Shown: positions 47,794 to 60,000 of the stretch, piece after piece | Numbering within the stretch: the stretch's first letter is position 1 | Layout: every line of letters starts with the position of its first letter | DNA from: Mesodorylaimus sp. YZB2_4 | Lineage: Eukaryota; Nematoda; Enoplea; Dorylaimida; Dorylaimidae | Reading direction: 5' to 3' | NCBI GenBank assembly: GCA_030248295.1 | Contig: JASANH010000917.1 | Span: forward strand, 1-64,000 | Length of the DNA: 64,000 bases | Translations under genes and position numbers: made by a program | The notes under the pieces: model-generated | Seen by the model: the letters and a program-made list of their open reading frames with translations, nothing else | What the model was told of the DNA's origin: nothing | Database searches by the model: none

Positions 47794-49750
47794 AAGTGTC
47801 ACAATGACCATTCGCCAAGTGATTTTTATCTTTTCAATAAAAATTCAATAGACCTAGGCATAATAGGTAGATGCTCGAAGATGACTGCCACCCGCCACGA
47901 GCCAACTTGCACGCACGATAAGATCTTATTCGAGTTGCCTCGCCCTCGCCTTTCCTTTACAACCCAGACACGATTCCTCAAGCGGCCACCCGTGTCTTCC
48001 ATCATAGTACGGTCGTCAGGGGTCACTCTGGCCGATAAGGCAGGCCTTTCCTCCAAGATCGTACACTCCCTGGTCCCGTTTCAAGGTCGCGCCACGCCAA
48101 CCATAAACCAAATAGGGCCACGTAGTTGGTCAGTGAACGAGAAGGGGATTGTACAATGACGCCCCGCAGATGACCCTTGCCAAAAGGAGAAGGGGCGCAC
48201 AGAAAATTGACGCTCATTATCGCTTCCACCGGCGAGAACCTCGTTCCGTGAGGGAGTAGATAAGGATCTCTTGCGGGTTTTATCGTTTCCGGACCGCCCC
48301 CAGTGAAAGGTACTTCATCACCGTAAGTGACTCCCCGCTGATCATGAGCCACGGCGCACTGTGAAACAAGCAGGAGAGAAAACAGTCATATGCACTGGTT
48401 CGACGGGCAAAAACAACTATGCTCTGTACAGTCGTACTCGGGACCAGAAACCAGTGGTATATCCACACCAAAAGTAAGACCACCTCAACTCCGAGAGTTT
48501 CCTGCCACCCCGAGCCTGCCCCCGATCGACTTCCTTTCTCGACACAAAGCGCATAAACCATGTGGATCGGAGTCGCCACTAATCATTGGTGTCGGCACAA
48601 CTCCGCCCAAACTTCTTTTAAAAAATTTGAAATTGAGCCATCACAAAAGAGCAGCCCATAATTTGGCGACTGCATAAATTTTTCTACGATGTCCCACGAA
48701 GCAGATATCGAACAGGGAGGGTAGAGTTTACTGGCACCACCTTCAATCGGGCTGTTTGGCATGGACAAGGCGCCCCGAAAAATCTCACGCTGTCGTTAGT
48801 TTGGGGCGCGACCCGAGTGTCCTCTCTCGCCACTCCCTTTATTCCTCATTCCCTCCCTCCCCGACAAAGCGTGTGTTGGCATAGTTTTTCAAAAGAAACC
48901 AAATCCGACAAGGCGAAATGAAAGAAAACTCGTGTACTGTCGAGGCAGTGCCTCATAGACCATACCAATTCAAGCCGTGTTCCGCTTCTGCCACACAGAG
49001 CAGGTGTCGGATGAAAGTTGACACGCATAACTTCGTGAACGATGGGGTGATGGACCGAGTTTTAGCCACCCGCACGTCTCTGACTAATGATCTATGGCCT
49101 TCTAGGCCAGAATCAGTCATTCTGAATTCTCATTGTCTCAAGGTATTTCAAAACACAGGCAACAGATCCTTCAAATTCGCTCTGGGGCAGCCCATAAATA
49201 AAAACTTTGCTAGTTGTTAGGGCCAACACCCAGATTTGTTGACAGGAGCGAAGGAATCTATTCTTAGACTTACTGCTTGTTCCAATATCGTTAGGCTCCC
49301 CACTCCTGTACCGAGATGCTAACCAGTTCTGTTCTTCCACAGACTTCCGTTTTCTGAACCGAGTTAAGAGAGACTAGTACACGTACTGTACGCAGGTCTA
49401 ACAATGCTGGCCAGTCAAATGTGACCAAATGCCAGTCCACTGGACTACTTGACAAAGGTTGTGTTCCGCAAACGACAAACACAGCATTCCAGAACAAATT
49501 ACGGCGTTTGAAATCTTTGCAAACATCGGTCAACACACAAGCGGACACTACGGCCCAGTAGCCAGTAGTCACCTACTACTGGATCCTGTGTTGGCCAATG
49601 GATTAGTGCTGACCCAGGAATGCTTTTCAAACAAGGATGGGCCTAAACTGAGCTTGAGCACCTAGTTTACTTTGGGGTTGGACACGAGCGTTCCCTATGT
49701 AGGTATGTCCTTCATGGGCTTCGATCGCGGCTTGCAAAAATCCTAGTCTG
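47794..49750. other. intergenic, nothing recognised
   Basis: About 2 kb with scattered frames of up to about 100 codons on both strands, none showing a conserved motif or matching splice sites. The first 45 nt contain the polyadenylation signal of the 98-aa gene. Confidence 0.45.
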
Positions 49751-50330
49751 TTAGGCAGACATCGGCTTACAGGGACTTATTGGAAAGAGAGGCTCACCAA
49801 ATCTAGAAATCCGTTTTTCCGTGCTATCTCCGTCTTCGCCATCCTCGTCAATTCCGACACTCGACAGCGAGTCTGCACCGCCGCTGTTCTTGCTGTTAAA
49901 ACTGCACCGGCTGACTGAAGAACTAGCCCTGGATCGTGCATAGGGCGAGACGTTGGTAGCTGAAATCACAGGAAAAGATGAGAATACGATGAGATTAGGA
50001 CATGACCAACGCGTACTTGCACTAAGGAATGGCTGCAGATAGCGTTCCTCATTGTCATCGCATATGCTCAGCAAGGACGGCTGCCTGAACTGCGGTTTCA
50101 AATAATGGAAATGAGCCAAATCACGCGATGAGCGATGACTGCTGCATCGATTTATAGAGGTGATACTGCCGGAATCGCGTGCTGAGAGCGAAGTCGAGAT
50201 GTTGGATGGTGCCACTGTGGTCATGCCCGACGGACCAGGCAGGAGAATAGGTAATGTTGGAACCGTACTGCATCGAAGTAGTGGCACGACATCGGATGAT
50301 CGAAGACTGGGAGGCTCTTCGGATTTTTCT
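49751..50330 (-). CDS. last two exons of an unidentified serine-rich protein
   Basis: Minus-strand exons 50017-50330 (after a CACTTTAG acceptor) and 49751-49959 join in phase through GTACGC..TTTCAG and end at TAA. The sequence is Ser/Arg-rich and acidic: RDSGSITSINRCSSHRSSRD, HYLKPQFRQPSLLSICDDNE, NVSPYARSRASSSVSRC, SLSSVGIDEDGEDGD, EKRISRFGEPLFPISP. Such a composition suggests a phosphorylated cytoplasmic tail. Upstream exons are not identified; a minus-strand frame at 51616-51957 could belong but has no supporting evidence. Function unknown. Confidence 0.45.
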
Positions 50331-53300
50331 CTAAAGTGGATAAAGGGGTGTATGCTTGCCCTTGGACCGACAGGCTCACATGGGGTGACATTGCCTTATG
50401 GTTACCATTATGGGTCTCCCTGCCAACGACTGGAATGGCTATCTGGCTTTAGCCATCCGTCCTTGCTGCTGTATTTGGCTAAGGCAGCATAATTCCTCAA
50501 AATTTCCCTCAAAAGGGGTTTGTGGGTGGTGACTGTGAACGGTCTCTTGCTGAGTTGTGCTAGTATAACCTGGTATCGTCGCAGCTACTCCTCTGCTTGT
50601 GACGCGCTATGTTGACCCTATTTTTAACTTTTACATATTTCACAAATGTGCTTGCAAGGAAAAGCCACCCGCACAGGTCACACTCAGGACATGCCAATGT
50701 CTGAATCGATTACCCTAAGTTTTGCATAAACCCCGTGGAGGATTTTGTGAGGACAAGCTAAAAATACAGCCCTTCAGATCCAAGGAGCATCTTTGAGGCA
50801 TGTTTAAATGTGATGCTTTCCCCGAAATGCAACATCGTATGTCCTGTCCGCGTTAAGTCGCACGAGCTTCTTGTTTATTCACTTTGCACCTGAGTTCCTC
50901 GTTAGACTAGACATACGAGTACATAAGCTACTTGACCTATCTCTATTAACTACCCATTGTCCTCTTCTGTCTGTTGCCCATCACGTCCTCTTGCCTCTTT
51001 TCTAGTTTAGAAGGCCAGCATGTTCAGCTGTTTTCCTGCATGATAACAAAGTCACGCATCCTTCCGTTCGGACTTCGCAGAAAACTTATACTTGGAACCC
51101 AGGGGCCTAATGACGAAGCCCACTAACGTTATTTGCCTTTGCCTAGATTGCACTACGCAAGCAACTTTTTGTGCAGAGTTATGTCATGCTGGAGAGAAAC
51201 TCAAGCGAATGGATTTAGCCAAGGTGATAAGTGATTCGCTGAAAAAGGGTTAACCTAAAATAGTCAGGGAAAACTCGTAGCCACTATTGGCGATTAGGGA
51301 AAACGAAGGAAAATACCCATGTGTGCAGGGATTAGGTTGAGCGGAGGCGGCGAATAGTGTTGTTTGCCATTTGTGCCTAATTCAGACGAAGGGCATTGAT
51401 AACAAGGCCATGGTAACGTGAATGGGGTAGCAATTCAGAGACTTCGGTGACATCAAAGAAAGGCGAAGTAGCATTCCCTTCCAGACACAGATCAATACGA
51501 AAAATACTGTACATACTTTTGCCTCTTCTTTTGACTCTTCTGAACTCGTACGATGAACAGGACCACTTTCACCAAAGCTCGATGACGAGACTTTGTTTTC
51601 TCCTTAGATCCACTCTTAGACATACTGTAGTTCCAAATCGTCACTTGGTTCCAGCTTCCGCAAAAATTCTAGGGCAAGTAACAGTCTAGTCGGCAAGCCG
51701 TTAGAATGCCGGCAGAAGTACTTCCGAGCCAAAGGTCCAAATGTGCGAAATGCGGTAATTGTGGCCGTAGGCGCTAACTTGACGATGCTCCCTCTCGATC
51801 TGCGCCTGGCTGGCAATAAGCCGCTCGCGGGCTCGTATGAACAGCTAATGTTCTTGGAGACGAAGGAAGGATAGAAGAGACTAGAATCGGTTAATAACGT
51901 CTTTAGGAAAAGAAGTAATGTCATTAAAGGCGATGCCTCGTCCTGTCTGTCCAACAATACGATCCAAACTCGATCGTGACAAGAATTCGATTCAGCTTCA
52001 AGTTCAAAGCTAAAAAACAGTCACCACTTCTTAGGCAACTTTCGTCGTGACTGAGCCCGGCACGCCCAATTGAACGCCAAATACGGAATCGCTATGTCCA
52101 CCAGAACTTCTCTTAGATGCGACGTCGGTTCAGTTAGGTCGCGGTTATGTATGAGCTATCGTTATAACAGACCTCAGGATAGATCTGGGCTGACGTCAAG
52201 TATCCTTGCACTCCTACGGGCATGGGCGCTTTCGATGCCGTTGGCATTTGAAAAGAAGAAAATGCAAACAGAACTTCTTCCGTCTGTTAGGAGATAGGTT
52301 TTCACAGGTACACTGACTAGGAGCCAATTTCTGGACGCGTGGGAAAAATGAACTCGGGTTCCGTGTGAACACGCGTCATAGCCGATAAGTCAGTGCATGG
52401 CGCAGGCAGCCACGAGTCCAACTAACGCAAACCATCCTTATTCCATTTACTGCCCGTAGCTATTAGGCCCTCGATTTCCTTTTTATCCTTGGATCAGTTA
52501 GGGCTGTAAACTTTTTACCATTTCCACTTATCCATTTCAGATTGGATTAAACTTCCAATCTAGGAAACCACAGGCTTCCACTCCCGCGCTCGCCAAGTTT
52601 CCTTCATCCGCACTCCATTCTCTCTCACAAATCAATCTGCCCTGCCAAATGAGACAGGAACGCAGACCTCGTTTAGATTGGCAAACTGCGCAAGTGCAGT
52701 AAGGAGTTTCTCATCGATGATACCTTGCCAAGTCAGGCCTGCTTATGTCTGGTACGGCTAATTTACCAAGACTGCCACACCGTCCTGGAACATTCTTTTC
52801 CAACTAAGCCATTCCACATTCGTGACCAGAAAGCGGAAGCCCTTCTCTCGCACCTTCGAATATCCAAAAGTGGCACCTAGCTACCTACGCCTTCATTACG
52901 TGCACTAATCGTTAGTCTGGGCGGTTAAGCAATGAAATAATTCAAGAAAGGAGCATTGGGTATGTAATTTATCATACATCACTTGGAGACCTAGGGCCGC
53001 TAACTGAACCCGGAAAGGTCAGCGATAAGGAATGGACAAGATGCCCCCCCCCAGGAGCAGACCAAATTATATTTCGATTATGCATGCAGTAAACGAATGA
53101 TAATCCGTTTGGTCATGAAAGAAGTATCCAAGAGGCTATGTCATCTCACAGCATGCCAGAAGAGCGATCCGAATAATAATGAAATGAAAAGCCGTCTTGC
53201 CTTGCCAGCGCGAGATTTTATGATCCGCAAAGAGGATACTCGTGGGAAGGCCTGATACGGATTGATGAAAAACGCTCTACTACACAAATTCTCAATGATG

Positions 53301-54602
53301 CTTCCAAATCTGATCGACTCAAAGGAAAAGAAAAAAGCGGCGGGGTCGGTCAAAAGCCAGCTATTTCTTAGCATCCATCACGAGTTTTGAAGAGGCGACA
53401 AGGCGAGTCCCCCGAAGCATGGCCAGGATAGGCTCGGGGTGGTGTCAATGGGGAATACACAGCATGTGAAGAGCAGTCTCACCTGGCACCGTGTTTGTTA
53501 GATGAACTAGTTAGGTGAATGGCGGAGCTTCATCGCGAGCCTTTCATTACTGATGAATCAAGAATTCTTGCTCTGACGTGCTTGTCAATTACTATCACAT
53601 ACACGCTATATCGATTCGTTACTCACTTTCCTACATCCATCAGAGTGGGCCATTCACATGCGATGTGGTTTTTACATGCTAGCACGAACCCACAATCTTG
53701 ACATCCCATTCCCTGTGAGATTCTCTTTTTCTAATACTTCAATGTGTGCAAAATCAAACATGCGCACGTACGCGCACTTGGGACACCTTATTCACGAAAT
53801 GATTACCCATGTCGTGAGTTGAACACTCGCTGGTGAGCAAGCATAAGAAGCAGACGCCAAACCCACCAGGCCAAGGATAGGGCCATATCCTACATTTACT
53901 ATAGGTTTTTAAATTAAAGTGCTTAAAAACGACGATCATGAGTCCTTGACTGGTTTGCAACAGCAGAGCACGCCTCGGAGGACATGGCGTAAACGTGTTC
54001 GCAAACAGACGCTCCCAACGCCTCCTCGAAGTTCACTCTGGCACGTCACTCGACATTTCTCACACGGCATCACAACACACCAACCCATGATTATCATGCA
54101 CCTCATTTTCAATCTCCGTATTTTCCTTTTGAAATGCGAGTCAACATTTCAAATTAAATTGAATCAGGCCATCCATTGCGAGCCCCCGTCAAAGGCAGCT
54201 GTTCCTGAAGGGCGGTCCGCAATTCATGGACTCCTACCGCCAATATTTTCCATTATCTTATTTTTCATTCCAACCTCTTCCGCCCAGTCGCAACGCCTCT
54301 CTCTTTGACACAGGGCTTGGTGTACTCCCGCGTTGACCAGACCGAGAAAGGGCAAGGAAAAAGATAGAGAGGGCTGAATCGATGAAGCAAACCAGTCGAG
54401 GCTAAGATTCCGGTCGAAAGCGAGTAAGCACTTACTGCCAGTAATTTCGCCCAGACGTACCAGGCCCGAGTCTAACAAGTAAGCTCTGAAACTAATACGC
54501 TTTTTTTAAGTCTTAGCGCTTGAATTATCTGTGCCTTGTCAGTTCGTCTTCGCTTGACGTTATGAAAGGAGTGTTTTACACTTGAAGAAGCCACCGATCA
54601 AA
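50331..54602. other. gene-poor stretch, 4.3 kb
   Basis: No convincing exon. Frames of 60-130 codons are present (for example 51616-51957 minus, 53919-54308 plus) but lack motifs and splice partners. It could contain upstream exons of the serine-rich gene, regulatory DNA, or nothing. Confidence 0.4.
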
Positions 54603-54910
54603 ATGCGGAGAAAACTCAAGTTCTTCAGTAAGTAAAGGCTGACCAAGTCAACAGCCAGTTAACCACTGTGTCTTTTCCCATTGCAGTCTCAATAGCCGCC
54701 GTAAGCCTGATGTGGTTTGCTTCAATGCCTATTATAGATTCGATTCTTGGCGCTTCAATTTCGGTAAAGAATGTCTCCGAAAACGTGAATGTGAAGAAAA
54801 AGGTTGAGGAGGAGAAAGAGGAAATATCGATTATGCTCATTTTCAAGTTTTTCTTATCTGTATTCCTGTCCAAATTTCGTGATGATAGTTTAGAATATGA
54901 TATGTCATGA
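54603..54910 (+). CDS. tiny membrane protein, 82 aa, two exons
   Basis: Exon 1 (54603-54627, MRRKLKFF) and exon 2 (54687-54910) join across a 59-nt GTAAGT..TTGCAG intron in phase, giving 82 codons and a TGA. Basic N-terminus, hydrophobic helix (SIAAVSLMWFASMPIIDSIL), a charged linker (VNVKKKVEEEKEE) and a second hydrophobic segment (ISIMLIFKFFLSVFLSKF). Two-pass or signal-anchor topology is likely. No family recognised. The short coding length limits confidence. Confidence 0.5.
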
Positions 54911-55260
54911 AAATGTCATTTTACTGTACAGTAGAGCAGCGGCAACGAATAAAGCGTGGTACAGGCACGACTCCTAGATGGCTGTGCATGTAGCTTCTAG
55001 CAGTTTTCAGTACTGCAAAAAGCTGTTTGGACTCCATACAGTATCGTGTGGGACGGTATGGGGCAGAGTCACTATAGAAAGGAAAAAGCAAAATTTCTCT
55101 CCAGGGAACTCATTTAACATTTATGACTGCAGAAAAGATATTCGCCAGCCAGCCCGGTCACGCTATCGTCAGCTTTACAGTAAATGCAGTATGTTGTCAA
55201 ACACATCACAGGCAGGAGAGTTTGTCGAAGTCTGTAGCTCGTAGCTGTCGTCTCGCAAGA

Positions 55261-56559
55261 ATGAATGCGCATTGGTACGTGGTCCTCGCCACAGCGATTT
55301 GGTCAACGATTTTCGTGGTCAACATCGCCAGCAGTGAAACAACCATTGACTACGCCAGCACAGAAAATTCAGTAATAAAATACAACAACCGACACTTATC
55401 AGCGATTCTGATCGATGTGCACGTTCCCGAATCGGATACACTTGAAGACATCAGCGGCCTGACTGATTATTTCCTGCAAGATGCCTACAAGTTGGGTGTT
55501 GATGCTAGCCGCTTCCGTCGATGCTTCCTTTTTATGTTTCCTCCGCTCAGAGACATCACGTTTTCTCAAGTCCACAAATATAAGACGGACGTTGAGAATG
55601 GGCTGATCGATGATTTTACTTGGCTAATCATGCAAGCCGCGGAAATAAGAGACGAAAAGCGACCTTTCAAAACTGCAGAAGTAATCAATTCGGATATGGC
55701 GCAACCTAATTTCACCCGTTTCGCCGACGGCTGTTTACGCAGGATTCGTCAAGGTTATCCGATAGTCCGCATTTCGGTTCGGAAACTGGCCGATCAGCCA
55801 AATATCAATTGGAACGAGAGTGCCACTGGCCTTCTACCTCTGTTCGCTGACAGGAGCGGCCTGCTCCTCGTCACCAATCACTACGCGAGTAGTTATGCAA
55901 GTCAAACGGCTGGCGTACGAGTCCTTCTATTCGACTTAGCCAGTACTGAGGCTATTTGGTACGCCGAAGATGTCGGTTTCAATAGAATTTCTACCCGTTG
56001 GCTAGAAAAAGCGTACGAAATTGCGATGGGCTGGTTGAGCGTGTGCGGCTATTCTACACGTTCTGACGAATGTTACTATTACAACACAACCACCTGTCAA
56101 ATGCGCTTCCTGCCTGTTCCCAAGCTGTCGCCCGAAGATCCCATGAATCAATACTGCTTCAGGGCGCCCGAGTACGAAACTGACACGAGATGCACCAATT
56201 TATCGGAATGCGAAAAAACATGCTCAAAATTCGAGATAACGACCCATTGCAATGCGTCTTGCGAAAGTGGCGGCGGTACTCGGAAGCGGTTGGTGCCATG
56301 GCGATCAGAGGACACGTCGAGGATAAAGTCCTGCTCCCTCTTCATAAATCCCATTCTCATACCGTGCTCGATCAAATGCGATCAGCCTGGCTGGGTGAAT
56401 CCAGTGATCGCCGTAGCTATCGTCATCCTCATCTTGCTCATCGCGGCCATCGCTGTTGGCTCGTGGCTCCTATGCCGAAAAGCTCCCAAAGGGAGCAACG
56501 ACATGAGGGGCAAGAAGGGGGCCCCATCGATTCTACAGAAATGTAGCACAAAGACGTGA
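55261..56559 (+). CDS. intronless type I membrane protein, 432 aa, no recognised family
   Basis: A single open frame of 432 codons from ATG 55261. The frame stays open to an in-frame ATG at 55123, but the internal Met is preferred because it starts a signal peptide (MNAHWYVVLATAIWSTIFVV). The ectodomain runs from about residue 27 to 380, with a mixed alpha/beta-looking first part (HLSAILIDVHVPESDTLEDI, RRCFLFMFPPLRDITFSQVH, GLLLVTNHYASSYASQTAGV). A cysteine-rich membrane-proximal part follows (CTNLSECEKTC, HCNASCESGGGTRKR). One TM helix (VIAVAIVILILLIAAIAVGS) is followed by a basic 28-residue tail. Several N-glycosylation sequons are present. Every confident neighbouring gene has introns. It may be a retrocopy-derived or lineage-specific receptor-like protein; function unknown. 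Confidence 0.75.
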   Translation: MNAHWYVVLATAIWSTIFVVNIASSETTIDYASTENSVIKYNNRHLSAILIDVHVPESDTLEDISGLTDYFLQDAYKLGVDASRFRRCFLFMFPPLRDITFSQVHKYKTDVENGLIDDFTWLIMQAAEIRDEKRPFKTAEVINSDMAQPNFTRFADGCLRRIRQGYPIVRISVRKLADQPNINWNESATGLLPLFADRSGLLLVTNHYASSYASQTAGVRVLLFDLASTEAIWYAEDVGFNRISTRWLEKAYEIAMGWLSVCGYSTRSDECYYYNTTTCQMRFLPVPKLSPEDPMNQYCFRAPEYETDTRCTNLSECEKTCSKFEITTHCNASCESGGGTRKRLVPWRSEDTSRIKSCSLFINPILIPCSIKCDQPGWVNPVIAVAIVILILLIAAIAVGSWLLCRKAPKGSNDMRGKKGAPSILQKCSTKT

Positions 56560-57023
56560 GAAGAGAATTCCTGCACAATATTTGTGTCTTTTTGCTTGCT
56601 GGTGTCTACTCTGCGAATTCTGCTTCAAGAGTCAAAATTAGTTTGCACTGCGCTCGCTCTTCTCACTCCGCACTCTGTCCAGAATAATATTTTGAGTCAG
56701 ACTCTTTATCTTTGTCGCGAGCGTCATGTGTGTAACTGAATCTGACGGCTGTATTAAACTATACCCATCTAATCTTCATATATTCTGTAGCCGACCCGCT
56801 GCCACAATTCACAGGAACCGGCACTCATGGGAGCCCAGACCTCCGCTTATTCAATTTTAAATTCCCGCATTTAATGCTTAGTGCATTCGAAAATTTGTCT
56901 GCTAGAGTATGGGAAAGTGAATGAAACAATTTTCTCGCATGATTGTTCGCTCGCAAACAGTTAAGGAGACGACTTTGAGATTAATCATTCTGTGTTTTAG
57001 ACTTTGATAGCTACTCTCAGATT

Positions 57024-60000
57024 ATGGCTGATGACGATGCAGCAGCTGAGACGATGTCGATATTGGGGGAATTAAAGGAATGGTTAAATTCTTCACTCTG
57101 CGGTTGTCCGATCAATAAACCAGAGACAAATTGTGACGAGAAACTGAGCACCGAAAATGATCAAGACGGTTGCGAGAAGTCGATCGCATTGGACGGGGAA
57201 GTTTTACAGAAACTTTGGACGGACGGAAGAATATTTCAATGGCTGATTCATAGTTTTAGACCTGACTCAATGTATGCACGTAAGCCATTCTTCCATAAGG
57301 CCTTAGCTGTTTACTGAGGTTTCTAAAGATAAGATTAACCAGGATGCTGGATGCTAGCCCTTTTTCTTATTTATCCCGGATCTCATTTCATTTTTAGACA
57401 GCCCCCAACTGTTACGAATTCCGAATCTGGTGAAATCGAGTTTTCAAAGCTTCAATCGGTAAGCTTTCCTGACTTCTTTCCTGCACATAATTGAGACAAG
57501 GTACCATAGGTATGCAGACTTTAATAGCGTGGGACGCTGTTCTTAGTGTGTCTATGCCTCGCAGACATACTGAGGGCTGTAGGAAAATATGGAAGTCACT
57601 ACTCTGGTTTGTATTTCTAGGCATTCAAAGCCGCTCAAGATGAATATGGGGTGCAAAATCTTCTTTTGAGGGAAGATTTTATTTTGGGAAAGGAATCAAG
57701 GCAACCGGACTCGTTAAATTTGCTTACCTACTTAGTGCAGCTGAAGCACGCTCTAAGAAATATTGAGCCGGGTAAGTGGCGCTTCATTGTGAGCAGTGCT
57801 TTTGTAACGCTTTGGTTTTTTCTAGTCTGTTCGACTTTACTCCCACAATTTTCGATCAGTTGGCCATTCAATGCGGAAGAGGAAATATATTTACGATCGA
57901 TCGATGAGGCACCAAAGTGCCACGATTGTCATGAAAAGGTGCTGATTTTAGATCGGTTCTTGTTATCACCGATAAACCACCAAGCAATCAGTGAAAACGA
58001 CGTCCGTCATCGTCGGTGTTTCCGTTGCGAGAGATGCAATAAGCTATTGCGTATCGGATTGTATCGTCCAACCAAATCTGGAGCGGGCTACGAATGTCTG
58101 GAACACGAGAAAGAGGATCTGGTCTCTCGCGTAACCCCTGCACCAGATCCGAAGCCAAAGCAGCCGCCTGAAACGAAAGAGAATGCAAATGCTGGCGAAG
58201 AAAAGGCAAAGATTTATCCAGATTTGCCCAATGCTAAACAAGAACAATTGTATCCGCTCTTGACATCAACGAGCGATAAGAAATTTGATGTATCAACGGA
58301 CAGCGGAGTCGCTGCCTCATCTCCAGATTTGTCGACAAAAAAGTCGCAAGTCGAGAAAATAGAAAACCAGTTATCCCCGCCTGTGCCATCTAGAAGTCGA
58401 AGTTCGGAACGAGGTAAGCTCTTTATTCACTCTCCTTGTCTCCTAGTCAACCAGGATCTTTTTTCAGATGCTCCAGTTCCTGCTCCTCGAAAGAGTTTAC
58501 ATACTCGTGGAGGAAGCGACGTGGTTGCTGGTCACGTCAGTGTTTCGACAGAAAACGTTTCTGTAGGTCAAGATGCTGGCAAGCCGTCACGACCTCAGCG
58601 ACCAACAATACCACCCAAACCGAAAGCTGAACCAGTTCAGATGCGAAACGACTACCCCGACGAACTTAATCCTTTCGATGAACCAGAGCCAGCTTCGAAT
58701 CGGCATTCAACGCCGATAGTTTCGAAGGCGGAGAGACCTGGCACAGATTATCGACGATCAGTTGCGGTCAGCAGTGGGGTGGCGGCCAGTATGTCGAAGT
58801 CTGGAAATAAAGAGTCAAAAACTTTATCGGATTACGATAAATCTTTAAATCCGTTTGGCTCTGATTCTGAAAGCGATGAGGAGGAAAAGGCTGGTGATAA
58901 CGATGGTGATTCCTTGTCATCCACGAATCCGTTCAATGACTCCGCTGATGAGAGCGTCAACAAAGGAACGCCGTAAGTTAAGAATTTCGTGTCATTTTTT
59001 TTTCACCCCTTATTACCTTTCTAGGCTTGATGATGACGATGATGATGGGAAAACGGAGAAGAAATTACCACCTCCTCGTCCTCCACCGCCATCCAAACCT
59101 TCACCAGCACCAGTCCCTACTTCATCAACGCCGAAACCGTCTACGAAGAAAAGACATGCCCCGCCACCACCACCACCACAATTGCAGTTACCCACACCCG
59201 CTGGTGGTCCTCCTCCTCGTCCGGCATCACCCAAGAAACAGCATCGGAAGAAAAGGCCAGCACCACCGAGGCCACTCCCCCTCAAACGCCAGGTACTTCT
59301 TTTTTCCCGTGTGAACGATCTTACAGTAGAAAATTAGCGACCTGAAATTTGTTTCTTTAGATTCGAACGGAAGGCGCCCTGTCGGCGGTACAATTACTCG
59401 CTGCTTTTGAGGAAAATGAAAAGTTTTTGTCGGAAGTAGAAGCTTCTGGCGATGCATTCGAAACGAGTCTTAGACAAAAATCTGACGAGAAAGGCAGATA
59501 CTATTTATACGTATTTTTGTTGGGTGAACTTTCTATTTTAACGCTCTCATTTTCAGGCTCGACCAAAGTGTCCAATGATGAGCTACGTGAATGGATTGAT
59601 TTCGTACATCGAAAATTTGACCTCGTACGAAAAGAAACTGAACTGGTTTATATGTAAGTAGAAGATTACGGTGGTAATTTTGACTGTCTACTTGAGCGGA
59701 GCCGGTTTGACTCGACTAGCCAACTACAGTAGCCAGACAAGAATGCATGGAGGATATAGACAGTACACGCATTGTATAGCTAAGTCTTGCAAGGTAATGG
59801 AGGGAAAACTCAATACCTCGGACTCGACCTCGACGGTACTAAATGAGTCACCCACGGCATGGTGTGCAAGGTCAGCGGGGGTTTATGGTTCGAAACCCCC
59901 GTCACCGGGGGTTAAACCCAGGATAAGCCCAGCCACTCGCTCCCTAGCAACGCGGAGAGACGGCGGCCGCGGTGGTGCAGCGGTTCGGCATTCGTCTCTC

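Noticed and set aside
51616..51957. 113-codon minus-strand frame as a gene
   Set aside because: No motif, no matched splice sites, and an amino-acid mix expected of chance sequence; kept only as a possible upstream exon of the serine-rich gene.
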